A DNA stretch of 64,000 nucleotides. Origin: Opitutaceae bacterium. GTDB lineage: Bacteria > Verrucomicrobiota > Verrucomicrobiia > Opitutales > Opitutaceae. Each line of letters starts with the position of its first letter. The stretch's first letter is position 1. The notes below the pieces were generated by a model. The model made no database searches and was not told the origin of the DNA. It saw only the letters and a list, made by a program, of their open reading frames with translations. The stretch spans positions 62,001-126,000 of the forward strand of contig JAIXWY010000008.1 in assembly GCA_027490995.1 (NCBI GenBank), written 5' to 3'. Both the position numbers and the translations under genes were made by a program. Below are positions 30,023 to 39,274 of the stretch, piece by piece.

Positions 30023-32547
30023 GCTTTGTGCTACGGATGGCGTGGCGGGATTCGCGGGCCTCGCGGCGCCGGCTTGCGCTGTTCTCGCTTTCCATCGTCT
30101 TGGGCGTCGCCGCCCTGGTGGCGATCGGCTCCTTTGGCGCGAACCTGCGTCGGGCGATTGATGGGCAGGCCAAGACGCTCCTCGGCGCGGATCTCGCGGT
30201 GCAATCGCGTTCCGCGCTTTCGCCGGAGGCGCACGCTTTTCTCGATGGCCTCGGCGGTGAACGCGCGGAGGAAGTCGTGTTCGCGTCGATGGTGGTGTTC
30301 CCCTCCGCCGGCGGACAGACGCGGCTGGTGACGCTGCGGGCGCTCGAGGGAGGTTATCCTTTTTATGGTGAATTCCTGACCGAGCCGCTCGACGCGGCGG
30401 GCCGGCTGGCGCGAGGCGAGGCGGTCGCGGTGATCGAGGAAACGTTGCTGAGTCAGTTCGGCGTGAAAGTGGGCGACCCGATCCGGCTGGGCCAAGGCAC
30501 CTTCACGATCGTGGGTGCGCTCCGCTCGATCCCCGGCGAGTCCGCCGCGGTCGCGTTGCTTTCGCCGCGGGTCTTCATTGCGCGTTCCCGCCTTGCTGAG
30601 ACGGGGCTGATCGGGCCGGGAAGCATGGTGCGTTACCGCACGTATTTCCGCTTCGGCCCGGAGGTCGACGTGGAGGCCTTGGTCGGAAACCTGCGCAACC
30701 GTTTCCGGGAGTTGCGGCTGGGTTTTGACACGGTCGAAGAGCGGCGCCGCGAGCTTGGGAATGGGGTTCGGAACGTGGACTCTTTCCTCAGCCTCGTGGG
30801 CTTCGTGGCGTTGTTCCTCGGCGCGATCGGGGTCGCGAGTTCGATCCACGTGTATGTGCGCCAGAAACTGGCGACGGTCGCGGTCCTGCGGTGCCTTGGG
30901 GCGAGTGCCTGGCGGAGTTTCGCCGTGTACCTCGTGCAGGGGGTGGGGCTCGGACTTTTCGGTGCGGGGTTGGGTGCGGCGCTGGGAGTCGGCGTGCAAC
31001 TCCTGCTCCCTGCGCTGGTCGGACCGTTGCTCCCCTTTGCGGTCGAGTTTGCGGTCGACTGGCCGGCGGTCGGCCGGGGAATCGGACTCGGCCTTGGCAT
31101 CTGCTTCCTGTTCACCCTTCTGCCGCTGCTCGCCGTCCGCCGGGTTTCTCCGTTGCGCGCGATCCGGTCGTCGTTCGCCGATGACCCGGATCGTCCGGAT
31201 CCGCTGCGCTGGCTGGTTTACGGTTTGATCGTGGCGGCGGTCGCGGGATTCGCCTGGTTGCAGGCTCCGCGGTGGGTCGTGGCCGTAGGGTTTGTCGTCG
31301 CCCTTCTCGTTGGCTTCGGCGTGCTGGCGGGCCTCGCGCGCGTGGTGGCGTGGCTGGCGCGACGTTTCGTTCCGCGCGGCGCTCCGTACGTCGTCCGGCA
31401 GGGCATCGCCAACCTGCACCGGCCCAATAACCGCACGGTGCTCCTGCTGCTGGCGCTGGGGTTGGGCACGTTCCTCATCGTGACGCTGGCGCTGACGCGT
31501 GCGACGCTGCTCGCGCAGATTGAGGGCTCGGGCGGCGGCGACCGGCCCAATCTCGTGTTCTTTGACGTGCAGGATGATCAGATCGGACCGCTGGAGGAGA
31601 CGCTCGCCGCCGCCGGGGTGCCGCTGCTGGCGCGTGCGCCGATCGTGACCATGCGTTTGAGCCGACTCAAGGGCCGACCGGTTGAGGAGCTCCTGCGCGA
31701 CGGGGTCTCGACGATCCCGGCGTGGACGCTGCGGCGGGAGTACCGTTCCAGTTACCGGTCCGCGTTGGCGGATACGGAGCGCGTGGTCGAGGGCGAGTGG
31801 ATCCCACGGGTCGCCCCGGATACTCCGGTGGTGCCGGTGTCCCTGGAGCGCGGGATCGCGCGGGACCTTCAGCTGAAGCTGGGGGACACGCTGGAGTTCA
31901 ACGTCCAGGGTGTGCTGGTCGAGGCGCGGGTGACTAGCCTGCGCGAGGTGGAGTGGCGGCGGCTGGAGCCCAACTTTTTCACGGTGTTTCCCGAGGGCGT
32001 GCTCGAGGGCGCCCCGAAGTTCTTTGTCGCGGCCACGCGAGCCGCCAACCCTGCGCAGTCGGCTGGCCTGCAGCAGTCGGTCGTCGCCCGCCTCCCCAAC
32101 GTCTCGGCGATCGACCTCAGCCTCGTGCTGCAGACCCTCGACGGGATCGTGTCCAAGATCCAGTGGGTGGTTCAGTTCATGGCCCTGTTCACGGTCGCCA
32201 CCGGCGTGATCGTGTTGGCGGGTGCGGTGCTGAGCGGACGCTACCAGCGGCTCCGCGAGACCGTGCTGCTGCGGACGCTCGGGGCGAGCCGGAGCCAGTT
32301 GTTGCAGATCCAACTCGTCGAATATGCGATCCTCGGTGCGCTGGCGGCTGCGGTGGGATGTGGACTGGCGATTGTCGGCGGACAGTTGCTCGCTCGGTTC
32401 GTCTTCGAGGCCCCGCCCGTCGTGCCCCCCGCCACGGTGGCGGGTGCGTTCGGCGCCGTGATCAGCTTGACGCTGCTCACCGGCCTGCTCGCGAACCGCG
32501 GTGTGACCTCGCATCCGCCGCTCGAGGTCCTGCGGCAGGAAACCTGA
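30019..32547 (+). CDS. FtsX-like ABC permease (YbbP-type)
   Basis: The 842-residue permease fits the large YbbP-type size class. Helix 1 is at about residues 15-33 (LALFSLSIVLGVAALVAIG), followed by a large periplasmic domain. FtsX core helices occur near residues 255-380 (SLVGFVALFLGAIGVAS, and the RVSPLRAIR segment after the helix). A second four-helix set near 700-842 ends with SHPPLEVLRQET; FtsX-type permeases typically end with 'P(L/A)xxLR'. The start is GTG, overlapping the ATPase stop by 4 bases. By analogy with tesA-ybbAP it may process or export lysolipids or other envelope substrates, but the substrate is unknown. Confidence 0.9.
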   Translation: MSFVLRMAWRDSRASRRRLALFSLSIVLGVAALVAIGSFGANLRRAIDGQAKTLLGADLAVQSRSALSPEAHAFLDGLGGERAEEVVFASMVVFPSAGGQTRLVTLRALEGGYPFYGEFLTEPLDAAGRLARGEAVAVIEETLLSQFGVKVGDPIRLGQGTFTIVGALRSIPGESAAVALLSPRVFIARSRLAETGLIGPGSMVRYRTYFRFGPEVDVEALVGNLRNRFRELRLGFDTVEERRRELGNGVRNVDSFLSLVGFVALFLGAIGVASSIHVYVRQKLATVAVLRCLGASAWRSFAVYLVQGVGLGLFGAGLGAALGVGVQLLLPALVGPLLPFAVEFAVDWPAVGRGIGLGLGICFLFTLLPLLAVRRVSPLRAIRSSFADDPDRPDPLRWLVYGLIVAAVAGFAWLQAPRWVVAVGFVVALLVGFGVLAGLARVVAWLARRFVPRGAPYVVRQGIANLHRPNNRTVLLLLALGLGTFLIVTLALTRATLLAQIEGSGGGDRPNLVFFDVQDDQIGPLEETLAAAGVPLLARAPIVTMRLSRLKGRPVEELLRDGVSTIPAWTLRREYRSSYRSALADTERVVEGEWIPRVAPDTPVVPVSLERGIARDLQLKLGDTLEFNVQGVLVEARVTSLREVEWRRLEPNFFTVFPEGVLEGAPKFFVAATRAANPAQSAGLQQSVVARLPNVSAIDLSLVLQTLDGIVSKIQWVVQFMALFTVATGVIVLAGAVLSGRYQRLRETVLLRTLGASRSQLLQIQLVEYAILGALAAAVGCGLAIVGGQLLARFVFEAPPVVPPATVAGAFGAVISLTLLTGLLANRGVTSHPPLEVLRQET

Positions 32548-32663
32548 GCGGAGACTCGGTCCGGGCGCGACGCGGCGCGATGGCGAGGTCCATCGGCTGC
32601 CGTGCCCCGGCGCCCGCGATGATCCGGGCTGGCGTTCCGGGCGAACTGTGTCCCCATGGAGGA

Positions 32664-33140
32664 ATGAGCATCCGCCGGGTGGTTTCGTTTCACTACACGC
32701 TGCGCGACCCCGAGGGGCGCGTGATCGACAGCTCCGCGGGAGGAGCCCCGATCGTCTACTTGGAGGGTGCTGGACAGATCATCGACGGCCTCGATCAGCG
32801 GCTGCGTGAGGCGGCGGCCGGCACGAAGACCCGCGTTGAGGTCCCGGCGGCGGAGGCCTACGGGGAGCACGACCCCCGCCAGGTGCAGGACGTGTTACGC
32901 GACCTGCTGCCGGTGGCCGGCGAGCTCAAGGTGGGCGATCGCTTTCAAGTCGGCGATGATGCGGCGGCGCCCATCGTCACCGTCGTCGCCGTGAAGGGTG
33001 AGACCGTGACCTTGGACGGCAACCATCCCCTCGCTGGGGTGGCATTGACCTTCGATGTCGAAGTGGTGTCGGCCCGCGTGGCGACTGCCGAGGAGCTGTC
33101 GCACGGTCACGTGCATGGTCCGGATGGCCGCTGCGGCTGA
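32664..33140 (+). CDS. SlyD-like FKBP-type peptidyl-prolyl isomerase
   Basis: The 158-residue cytosolic FKBP of the SlyD type has FHYTLRDPEGRVIDSS at the N-terminus, LEGAGQIIDGLDQRL, and an inserted flap (IF) domain from about residue 70 to 128, followed by NHPLAGVALTFDVEVVS, the last FKBP strand. The flap interrupting the FKBP core is the SlyD hallmark and gives chaperone activity. The C-terminal tail is short with a few His (HGHVHGPDGRCG), unlike the long His/Cys-rich metal-binding tail of E. coli SlyD. A good ribosome binding site (GGAGG, 32658-32662) fits the 32664 start. The FAD oxidoreductase gene starts 20 bases later on the same strand. Confidence 0.9.
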   Translation: MSIRRVVSFHYTLRDPEGRVIDSSAGGAPIVYLEGAGQIIDGLDQRLREAAAGTKTRVEVPAAEAYGEHDPRQVQDVLRDLLPVAGELKVGDRFQVGDDAAAPIVTVVAVKGETVTLDGNHPLAGVALTFDVEVVSARVATAEELSHGHVHGPDGRCG

Positions 33141-33160
33141 CCGCGGCGTGGAAGGCCGCC

Positions 33161-34180
33161 ATGCGCCACGCGGAAGTCCGGATCGTCGGTCAGGGCCTCG
33201 CAGGGACCTTGCTCGCGTGGGCCTGTGAGTCGGCGGGGATTCGGTTCCACCTCATCGACGCCGGTCATCGGCACGCCGCCTCGCGGGTCGGGGCTGGCAT
33301 CATCAACCCGATTACGGGTCAGCGGTTGGTGAAGAGCTGGCGGGTGGATGCGCTGCTCGGACCAGCCGAAGTGATGTACCGGGCGATTGAGCGAGAGCTC
33401 GGGGTGCCGTTGCTGCGGCGTTTACGGGTGCGGCGCGAGCTTCGGTCGGCGCGCGAGCGGGACATCTTTGCAGCCAAGCGGCTGACCGGGGAACTCGACC
33501 CGTATGTCCAGCGGTTGCCGGGCGAGGACGATGCGTTCCGGATCGAGCCAGCGTTCCACCTGGACCTGCCCCTCCTGATCCACGCTTCGCGTGAACGCTG
33601 GCGCCAGCGCGGAGCCCTGAGCGAGCGACTGGCAACGGCGGCGGAGTGTGCGGGGTCCGACGTTCCCACCGTGGCCTGCTTGGGGGCAGGGGAAGTTCCG
33701 TTGCGGCGCTTGGCGCTTGAGCGAGTGAAAGGGGAGTTGCTGCACCTGGAGGCTCCGGCTGCGGGTGCGTCGCCGCTGCCTCCGGCGGGCGGAGGGCCGG
33801 AGATTCGGAACGATGGCCACTGGCTGCTCCCCTTGCCCGACGGCGCGTGGGCGGTGGGAGCGACCTACGACCGAACGGCGTTGGATCTAGAGCCCTCGTC
33901 GACCTCAAGGGCGTTGCTGATGACGAGTGCGTCTCGCCTGGGCGAAGGAGTCGAGTGGCAGGTGCGGTCGGCGTTGGCCGGATGGCGGACGAGTGCACCG
34001 GACCTGCGGCCGGTGGCGGGTTGGCTGCCGGGGCGTCCTGGGCAGGGCGTGTGCAACGGTCTCGGCTCGAAGGGTGCGCTGATTGGCCCATGGCTTGCGC
34101 AGCAGTGGGTGGAGCACCTGTGCGACGGGCGGGCTTTCGACCCGGCGGTGGCGACGGACCGCGTTGGCCTTCAGTTGTAG
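33161..34180 (+). CDS. FAD-dependent oxidoreductase (DAO-like)
   Basis: The 339-residue protein opens with the FAD-binding motif VRIVGQGLAGTLLAWACESAG, a degenerate GxGxxG (GQGLAG), and has RVGAGIINPITGQRLVKSW, which resembles the DAO-family 'GAGxxNPxxxxR' region that in MnmC-like proteins contacts FAD. A second Gly-rich segment near the end, GLGSKGALIGPWLA, completes the FAD fold. No MnmC methyltransferase domain is present. The substrate is unknown. The last 10 bases overlap the end of the convergent NamZ-type gene. Confidence 0.82.
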   Translation: MRHAEVRIVGQGLAGTLLAWACESAGIRFHLIDAGHRHAASRVGAGIINPITGQRLVKSWRVDALLGPAEVMYRAIERELGVPLLRRLRVRRELRSARERDIFAAKRLTGELDPYVQRLPGEDDAFRIEPAFHLDLPLLIHASRERWRQRGALSERLATAAECAGSDVPTVACLGAGEVPLRRLALERVKGELLHLEAPAAGASPLPPAGGGPEIRNDGHWLLPLPDGAWAVGATYDRTALDLEPSSTSRALLMTSASRLGEGVEWQVRSALAGWRTSAPDLRPVAGWLPGRPGQGVCNGLGSKGALIGPWLAQQWVEHLCDGRAFDPAVATDRVGLQL

Positions 34181-35571
34181 AGCCAGAAACGCTTCTTCGA
34201 CGCGATGTAGGCGCGGTTCTCGGCCTCCCAGCGGGCGAGCCAGCGGTTCACGTCGACCCGGGCGCCCTTGGCGACCAGTTCCTCAAAGAAGTCGTTGTTC
34301 CCCATGTGGCGGATGAAACCTTGCTGGATGCCCCGAGTGGCCTCGGCGTAGGGATTGCGTCCCTCCAGTTTGCACCCGAGGCGCATGAGGTGAAAGCTCA
34401 ACTCGGTTGGCCGCCAGTCATCCCAGTCGGTCACCTCGACGTACAGTCCGATGGCTGGCTTGCCATTACGATTTGGGGCGCTGACGCGTCGGAAGGCGAC
34501 GCCCGGAATGCGGAGGGCCTTCAGTTCCTTTTCGACCACCTCGCTGGGCACGCGCAGGTGCAGTAGCCCGCGGAACGGGTAACGTTGTCCGACCCCGTGG
34601 CGGAACCCACCGATGTACGTACCGAGCCCGATCATCGAGTAGCCCACGGCGGCAGAGAAGTCCGGGATCATCGGCGAGGTCGGCACCCAGCGCAGTCCGG
34701 TTTCCGGCCAGCGCATGGAGCGGCGCCAGCCGCGCATGGGGACAACGGTGAGGCGGCCGCGGGCTTGCGCCTCGCGAGAGATCGCGAGCGCGCCGGGGGT
34801 CCGGGCGCTGAACTGGGCGAGTTCCCCGATGGTCAGGCCGTGCACGTAGGGCACGCGGAAGGCGCCGACGTAGCTCATCCATGCGGTGTCCAGCATCGGA
34901 CCATCGACCTTCAGGCCGCCGAGCGGATTCGGGCGGTCCAGAATCACGACCTCCACGCCCTCCTCAAAGCAGGCTTCCATCGCGTAGCGCATGCAGCTCA
35001 CGTAGGTGTAGCTGCGGGAACCGACGTCCTGGAGGTCGATCACCAGAGCGTCGAGGCCCTTGAGCATGGCCTTGGTGGGCTTACGGTACTTGCCGTACAG
35101 TGAGTAGACGGGAAGCCCCGTGCGCTTGTCTACGCGGTCGGCGATTGGAATCTCTGCCGCTTCATTGCCGTAGATTCCGTGCTCGGGCCCGAACAGCGCG
35201 ACGAGCCGCACTTTCTGGGATCGGCGGAGAACGTCGATCGTGCTGACGCCGAAACGATTCACGCCGGCGGGGTGCGTGAGGAGTCCGACGCGTTTCCCGG
35301 CGAGCGCGGCAAAGCCTTGGGCCTCGAGCACGTCGATGCCGAGCATGATGCGCGGGTTGGCCGCCGCCGGCGGCGGGGGAGTGCGCATGGGCGCGGGGGC
35401 ACTCGGCGTGGCTCTCGGCGCGGGCTGCGGCTTGGTCGCCGCCTGCCGCGGCGCGGTCGGGGGCGCTTTCGGGGTCGAGGCACAGCCTCCGACGAGGAGC
35501 GCAACGCTCAGCCAGAGAGCCGCCCAGGCCCACCGCAGAAGGGGATCGGTCGTGCGCGCGCGTGCCGACAT
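34171..35571 (-). CDS. NamZ-type exo-beta-N-acetylmuramidase domain lipoprotein (DUF1343)
   Basis: The 466-residue predicted lipoprotein has a lipobox, LLVGGCAST, after the signal helix, then a Pro/Ala-rich linker. The DUF1343 domain starts near residue 75 with MLGIDVLEAQGFAALAGKRVG and LLTHPAGVNRFGVSTID, followed by LFGPEHGIYGNEAA, the conserved 'PEHG' motif, then DLQDVGSRSYTYVS and LDRPNPLGG. These blocks are the NamZ family features; NamZ releases N-acetylmuramic acid from the non-reducing end of muropeptides for cell-wall recycling. A C-terminal helical domain ends NRAYIASKKRFWLYN. The start at 35571 (MSARART) is preferred to a longer reading without a signal. Confidence 0.9.
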   Translation of the reverse strand: MSARARTTDPLLRWAWAALWLSVALLVGGCASTPKAPPTAPRQAATKPQPAPRATPSAPAPMRTPPPPAAANPRIMLGIDVLEAQGFAALAGKRVGLLTHPAGVNRFGVSTIDVLRRSQKVRLVALFGPEHGIYGNEAAEIPIADRVDKRTGLPVYSLYGKYRKPTKAMLKGLDALVIDLQDVGSRSYTYVSCMRYAMEACFEEGVEVVILDRPNPLGGLKVDGPMLDTAWMSYVGAFRVPYVHGLTIGELAQFSARTPGALAISREAQARGRLTVVPMRGWRRSMRWPETGLRWVPTSPMIPDFSAAVGYSMIGLGTYIGGFRHGVGQRYPFRGLLHLRVPSEVVEKELKALRIPGVAFRRVSAPNRNGKPAIGLYVEVTDWDDWRPTELSFHLMRLGCKLEGRNPYAEATRGIQQGFIRHMGNNDFFEELVAKGARVDVNRWLARWEAENRAYIASKKRFWLYN

Positions 35572-35650
35572 CGGTTGCCAGAGCTTGAGTCGCGGCGGAG
35601 TCAGGTCCAGCGGGAAACGTCCCGATCGGCGGGGGCGCGGGTGCACCGCG

Positions 35651-35896
35651 TCAGGCCTCTCCAACCCGCTGGAAACGCGGACGGGCATTTCCAGCGACGG
35701 TGACCGTCTCCAGAAACATCGGCTGGGGACGGACCCAGAGTGCGGTCGTGTCGCCGTAGAGGGCTTGGTAAAGCACGAGGGGTTCCAGGGTTTCACTGTG
35801 CCGCGCGATGCCGAGCACACGGTACTCGTTTCCCTTGTAATGGCGGTAACGGCCGGGTCGGGGCTCGAGCGGCAGAGGTGGGAGGGGCGTGTCCAT
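35651..35896 (-). CDS. DUF1653 domain protein
   Basis: The 81-residue protein consists of one DUF1653 domain. Its features are PRPGRYRHYKGNEYRVLGIARHSETLEPLVLYQALYG, with the family's 'GxYxHYKGxxYxVxxxAxHsETxExxVxYxxLYG' pattern, then LWVRPQPMFLETV. The family is small, cytosolic and of unknown function. The gene lies 106 bases downstream of the fucose-isomerase-like gene and 79 bases upstream of the NamZ gene on the same strand. Confidence 0.9.
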   Translation of the reverse strand: MDTPLPPLPLEPRPGRYRHYKGNEYRVLGIARHSETLEPLVLYQALYGDTTALWVRPQPMFLETVTVAGNARPRFQRVGEA

Positions 35897-36002
35897 GGCA
35901 CGCCCAGCCCGGTCGGCCTTCCGGGCGGGCGCAAGTCTGGAATGGGCCGTTGCTGCGGCCCGTCCGGAATTCCGATGTTCGATCGAGGCGCGACGCGTCG
36001 CG

Positions 36003-37640
36003 CTAGAAGGGCCGTCCGTCCGCGCGGGTGCCGCAGAGTGCGACCTCGAGTCCGAGTTCGGCCGCGAGCGCGGCCTTCGTGTAGAGCGCGAGGTCGGCTT
36101 CGCGGGCGCTGTTCGCGTAGGCCACCTGGATGTGGTTTGCCTTGTGCCGCGCCATCATCTGGTCGCGGGACACGCCGTAGGTCACCGCATGCATAATCGG
36201 CCACTGCGCGGTCGTCTCCCGCCATCGGCGCTCCGTCTCCTCCGGCGGCAGCGAGATCACCTTCGCGCGTCCGAGATCCATCTTGAGTCGCCCCTTTTCG
36301 ACGAAGACGCGGCTCCAAACGATTTCCCCGGGGCGAGCGATGCCGCGGAGCGTGCCACCCCCCAGTCGGAAGTACATCGGGGGTTGGCGCAGTGAATCGG
36401 ATCCCGCCCAGCCGCCCACGTGGTGATCCGCGGGAGCGCTGCCCGAGATCAGGAATACCCACACGTACTCCGACGTGGTGCCGCTGCGGTCCCAGTCACC
36501 CCAGCGGAGGTCGTGCAGCGTGTTCGCGGTCGGTTGACCGAGTGCGCGGTGCACCCGCGAGGTGAAGAGGCCGTCGACACCGGCACATTCGTCGACTTCG
36601 TTGAAGTGCACGATGGGTTCGCCGTCGCGGATGACACTGCCGTCGGCGCGTCGGACCGGCGGTCGGTCGGTGGAGTTCAGGGTGCCCTCCACGAGATCGC
36701 TCGCCGGCAGCAGATCCTTCAGCCCTTGCTGGTACTGGATTCCGATCGTCTCGGCCCCGAACTCGTCCGCCAGCCGCACCGCCGCGAGGTAGGTGCGGCA
36801 CTGCCAGAGTACCTGCGACTCGGTGAGCTCGGTCGCCTCGTCCTTGCCGAAGTGGAAGCGCAGGCCCTTCGCCCGATACCAGTCGAAGACTTCGCGGGCC
36901 TCGGCCTCGGTCACTTGGGTGGCGGCGTAGTAGAGCGCCGACTGCGACAGCCGTTCCTTGAAGATGCCGAGCGGGAAGAGCAGTTCGTCGGGGATGATCG
37001 CGTTGTACATGCCCATGCACCCCTCATCGAAGACGCCCATGATCGACTTGCGCGTGCGAAGCTCCGTGGCGAGGCGCCGCGCCAGGGTGCGGGCGCGGGC
37101 CGGCACGGTCGCCCGGGCGAGGGAGCGAACGTGTGCGGTGCGGTGCCGCACGCGGCCGGTGCGCAGCCACGTCGCCAATCCCTCACGGAAGAAGGTGTCG
37201 TCGAAGGTCTCACTCCAGAGTGTCGAGTACGCGACCCCGGCCTTGGTCAGCGATCCGTTGAGGTTGAGCATGCCGACGAGGCCGGGCCATGTGCCGGACC
37301 AGTTGGCGATGGTCAGAATCGGGCCCCGGTGGGCGAGGAGGCCGTGCAGCAGATGATGGGAGTACTGCCAGACCGACTCCGCGACGATGAGCGGGGCGTC
37401 GGGGTCAACGTGGCGAAACACCTCGATGCCCTGCTTCTGCGAGCCGATGAAGCCGTGACGCAGCGCCGGCTCGTAGGGGTGGGCGCGGACGAGGCGGTAG
37501 CCGAGCGCGGCGACGGCGGCCGTGAGGGTTGCCTCCATCTCGGCCTGGGCAGGCCAGCACTTCTCGTTGGCGGAAGCGCGCAGGTCGCCGTTGGCGACGA
37601 GCTGGACGATCTTGGGGGAGGAGCGACGGGTCGAGGGCAT
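36003..37640 (-). CDS. L-fucose isomerase-like protein
   Basis: The 545-residue soluble protein resembles L-fucose/L-arabinose isomerase-type proteins in length and layout. The N-terminal part (about 1-170) has a flavodoxin-like pattern ([22 protein letters not shown]), and the middle (170-360) contains [17 protein letters not shown] and [20 protein letters not shown]. Acidic and His residues of the '[14 protein letters not shown]' segment could bind the catalytic metal. The last 100 residues hold the C-terminal domain ([25 protein letters not shown]). The substrate could be L-fucose, D-arabinose or another deoxy sugar; the true one is unknown. The ATG ending at 37640 is chosen; the longer form adds a non-family N-terminus. 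An AraC regulator is divergent, 130 bases away. Confidence 0.72.
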   Translation of the reverse strand: MPSTRRSSPKIVQLVANGDLRASANEKCWPAQAEMEATLTAAVAALGYRLVRAHPYEPALRHGFIGSQKQGIEVFRHVDPDAPLIVAESVWQYSHHLLHGLLAHRGPILTIANWSGTWPGLVGMLNLNGSLTKAGVAYSTLWSETFDDTFFREGLATWLRTGRVRHRTAHVRSLARATVPARARTLARRLATELRTRKSIMGVFDEGCMGMYNAIIPDELLFPLGIFKERLSQSALYYAATQVTEAEAREVFDWYRAKGLRFHFGKDEATELTESQVLWQCRTYLAAVRLADEFGAETIGIQYQQGLKDLLPASDLVEGTLNSTDRPPVRRADGSVIRDGEPIVHFNEVDECAGVDGLFTSRVHRALGQPTANTLHDLRWGDWDRSGTTSEYVWVFLISGSAPADHHVGGWAGSDSLRQPPMYFRLGGGTLRGIARPGEIVWSRVFVEKGRLKMDLGRAKVISLPPEETERRWRETTAQWPIMHAVTYGVSRDQMMARHKANHIQVAYANSAREADLALYTKAALAAELGLEVALCGTRADGRPF

Positions 37641-37770
37641 GGCGGGTTGATGCAGGAGCGGTGGGGTCGGGAGTGATGAAAAGCTGGAGAATCCTGATTT
37701 AACCCTAACTGCGATCGAGGACACCGGCGAATCGACAATGCCGTCAAATGTGTGCACAAAACTGGATAAA
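37641..37770. promoter_or_regulatory. Divergent promoter region of the isomerase-like and AraC genes
   Basis: The 130-base gap between the two starts holds TGTGCACA, a perfect 8-bp palindrome (37751-37758), inside ATGTGTGCACAAAAC, 13 bases upstream of the AraC start. An A/T-rich stretch (GATTTAACCCTAAC, near 37695-37708) lies nearer the isomerase side. This layout is usual for an AraC-family activator controlling the adjacent catabolic gene, but the operator is not proven. Confidence 0.45.
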
Positions 37771-38691
37771 ATGAGCAGGCTTGATCGTCGGGATCTGACG
37801 CCCTCCCGGGCGTTGCTTTCGCCGCAGGTGGCGGCGGCGCGGACGTTCTTCCTCGATCTCGCATCCGGGCGCCGGAGGGGCCGCTCCCTGACCTTGGCGA
37901 TGGGTGGCTGGGAGCGCTGCCGCTCAGACTACGCCTTGGTTCGGCGTCGGTTCCCGTACTTCGTCATCGAGTACGTCGTAGCGGGGCGGGGCTGGGTCAT
38001 CCTGGATGGTGTGCGACGATCGGTTGGGCCGGGCGAGGTGTTCGCCTACGGTCCGGCCACGGCGGTGGAGTTGCACTGCGTCGCGGAGCAGCCATTGGAA
38101 AAATATTTTTTCGCGCTGACCGGTTCCGGCGTGGCAGCGCGTCTCCAGCGTTGCGGGGTGGCGGTCGGAGCGTCGCGGTCGCTGGTGGTTAGTCCGGAGG
38201 CGATGGGTGTGGCCGAGGAGGTGGTGCGCGCCGCGGTGCCGGGCGGACCCATGGCGCTGCGCCTAGCCGAGGCCCTCCTTGAGGTGTGGTTACTCCGTCT
38301 CGAGGAATCGGCGACACGGCGGCTGGGTGTGGCGAGCGATCCGGTGCATGCGGCCTTCCTGCGGAGCAAGGCGTTGATCGATGCCCGGGCCGAGGTCTTG
38401 GGATCCTTGGCGGAGATGGCCTCCCTCGTGAAGGTCGAACCGTCGACCCTCGGACGCTGGTTCCGGACCTATCAGGGAACCAGCCCGTACCAGTACCTGT
38501 TGCGCCGCAAGATGAACCTTGCGGCGGAGTTCCTGCTCGCATCCGACGGCTTGGTCAAGGAGGCCGCCGCCCGGGTCGGCTTCTCCGATCCGGACCACTT
38601 CTCCCGCGTGTTTCGGGCGGTGCACGGCGTGCCGCCCCGCCGACTCCGGGTCGGTCGCGCGGAAGAGAGATCCGGGGGGCTCGTCACGTGA
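37771..38691 (+). CDS. AraC family transcriptional regulator
   Basis: The 306-residue regulator has a cupin-like N-terminal sensor domain ([17 protein letters not shown], then [18 protein letters not shown]) and a C-terminal AraC-type double helix-turn-helix from about residue 205: [45 protein letters not shown], then [32 protein letters not shown], which contains the FxdxxyFsRxFkxxxGxxPxxyR signature. The sensor probably binds a sugar. It is divergent from the fucose-isomerase-like gene, so it likely controls it. The start at 37771 (MSRLDRR) is chosen over an in-frame ATG at 37738. Confidence 0.9.
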   Translation: MSRLDRRDLTPSRALLSPQVAAARTFFLDLASGRRRGRSLTLAMGGWERCRSDYALVRRRFPYFVIEYVVAGRGWVILDGVRRSVGPGEVFAYGPATAVELHCVAEQPLEKYFFALTGSGVAARLQRCGVAVGASRSLVVSPEAMGVAEEVVRAAVPGGPMALRLAEALLEVWLLRLEESATRRLGVASDPVHAAFLRSKALIDARAEVLGSLAEMASLVKVEPSTLGRWFRTYQGTSPYQYLLRRKMNLAAEFLLASDGLVKEAAARVGFSDPDHFSRVFRAVHGVPPRRLRVGRAEERSGGLVT

Positions 38692-38780
38692 GCGTCGCCA
38701 CGTCGAGCAAGCGCCGCGCCCAGTAAAAAAGTATCCGAAAAACAAACACGCAACGTCTCGCGTGACGTCCTTCAGAGAAT

Positions 38781-39263
38781 CTAGCCGGGACGAAATCCGC
38801 TGTTTTTCCGGAATGATCGCAGGCGTCGTCCGGCCTGTGCTTGGACTCGCCGTTGCATCCACCCGGTCCAGCCGAGCGCGAGTCCGGGAAGGCCGAGAGC
38901 TTGGCGTGACCAGGCGTGGAAGTCGAAGGCGTCGTGGTGCTCGATGATCCGGTTATGCTCGAAGCGGAAGGTGGCACGAACGTCATTGACCACCGGACGA
39001 CCGGTGGCGCTGAAGGTGTACTGCGCGACCCAGCGGGCGCGGCCGGACGCGTCGTCGGCCTCGATTTCCGAGGCTTCGATGCGCAGGTCTTTCCCCGCCT
39101 CACACAGCATGCGCCACAGGTTGCCTGCATCGCGCCCTCGCAGGTCCGGAAAGACGGGGTCGGAGAATCGAATCTCCGCGGCGTAGCAGGCCGCCATCGC
39201 CTCGGCATCGCGCGCCGCGAATGCGTCGTAGAACCGGTGGATCAGCGCGGTGTTGGGGTGCAT
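38781..39263 (-). CDS. SnoaL/NTF2-like protein
   Basis: The 160-residue protein has the NTF2-like cone fold: NTALIHRFYDAFAARDAEAMAACYAAEIRFSDPVFPDLRG at the N-terminus, WVAQYTFSATGRPVVNDVRATFRF, and IIEHHDAFDFHAWSRQALG, the features of SnoaL-like/DUF4440-type polyketide-cyclase-related domains. Function cannot be told from fold alone. The last 25 residues are basic and Arg/Gln-rich. The start lies 11 bases downstream of the amylase stop on the same strand, so they are probably co-transcribed. Confidence 0.85.
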   Translation of the reverse strand: MHPNTALIHRFYDAFAARDAEAMAACYAAEIRFSDPVFPDLRGRDAGNLWRMLCEAGKDLRIEASEIEADDASGRARWVAQYTFSATGRPVVNDVRATFRFEHNRIIEHHDAFDFHAWSRQALGLPGLALGWTGWMQRRVQAQAGRRLRSFRKNSGFRPG

Positions 39264-39274
39264 GGGAGGGGGTC

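Noticed and set aside
30031..32514. An 827-codon open frame on the - strand inside the FtsX-like permease gene
   Set aside because: The peptide is His/Arg/Gln-rich without hydrophobic segments or motifs, and the + strand gives a normal permease coupled to its ATPase.
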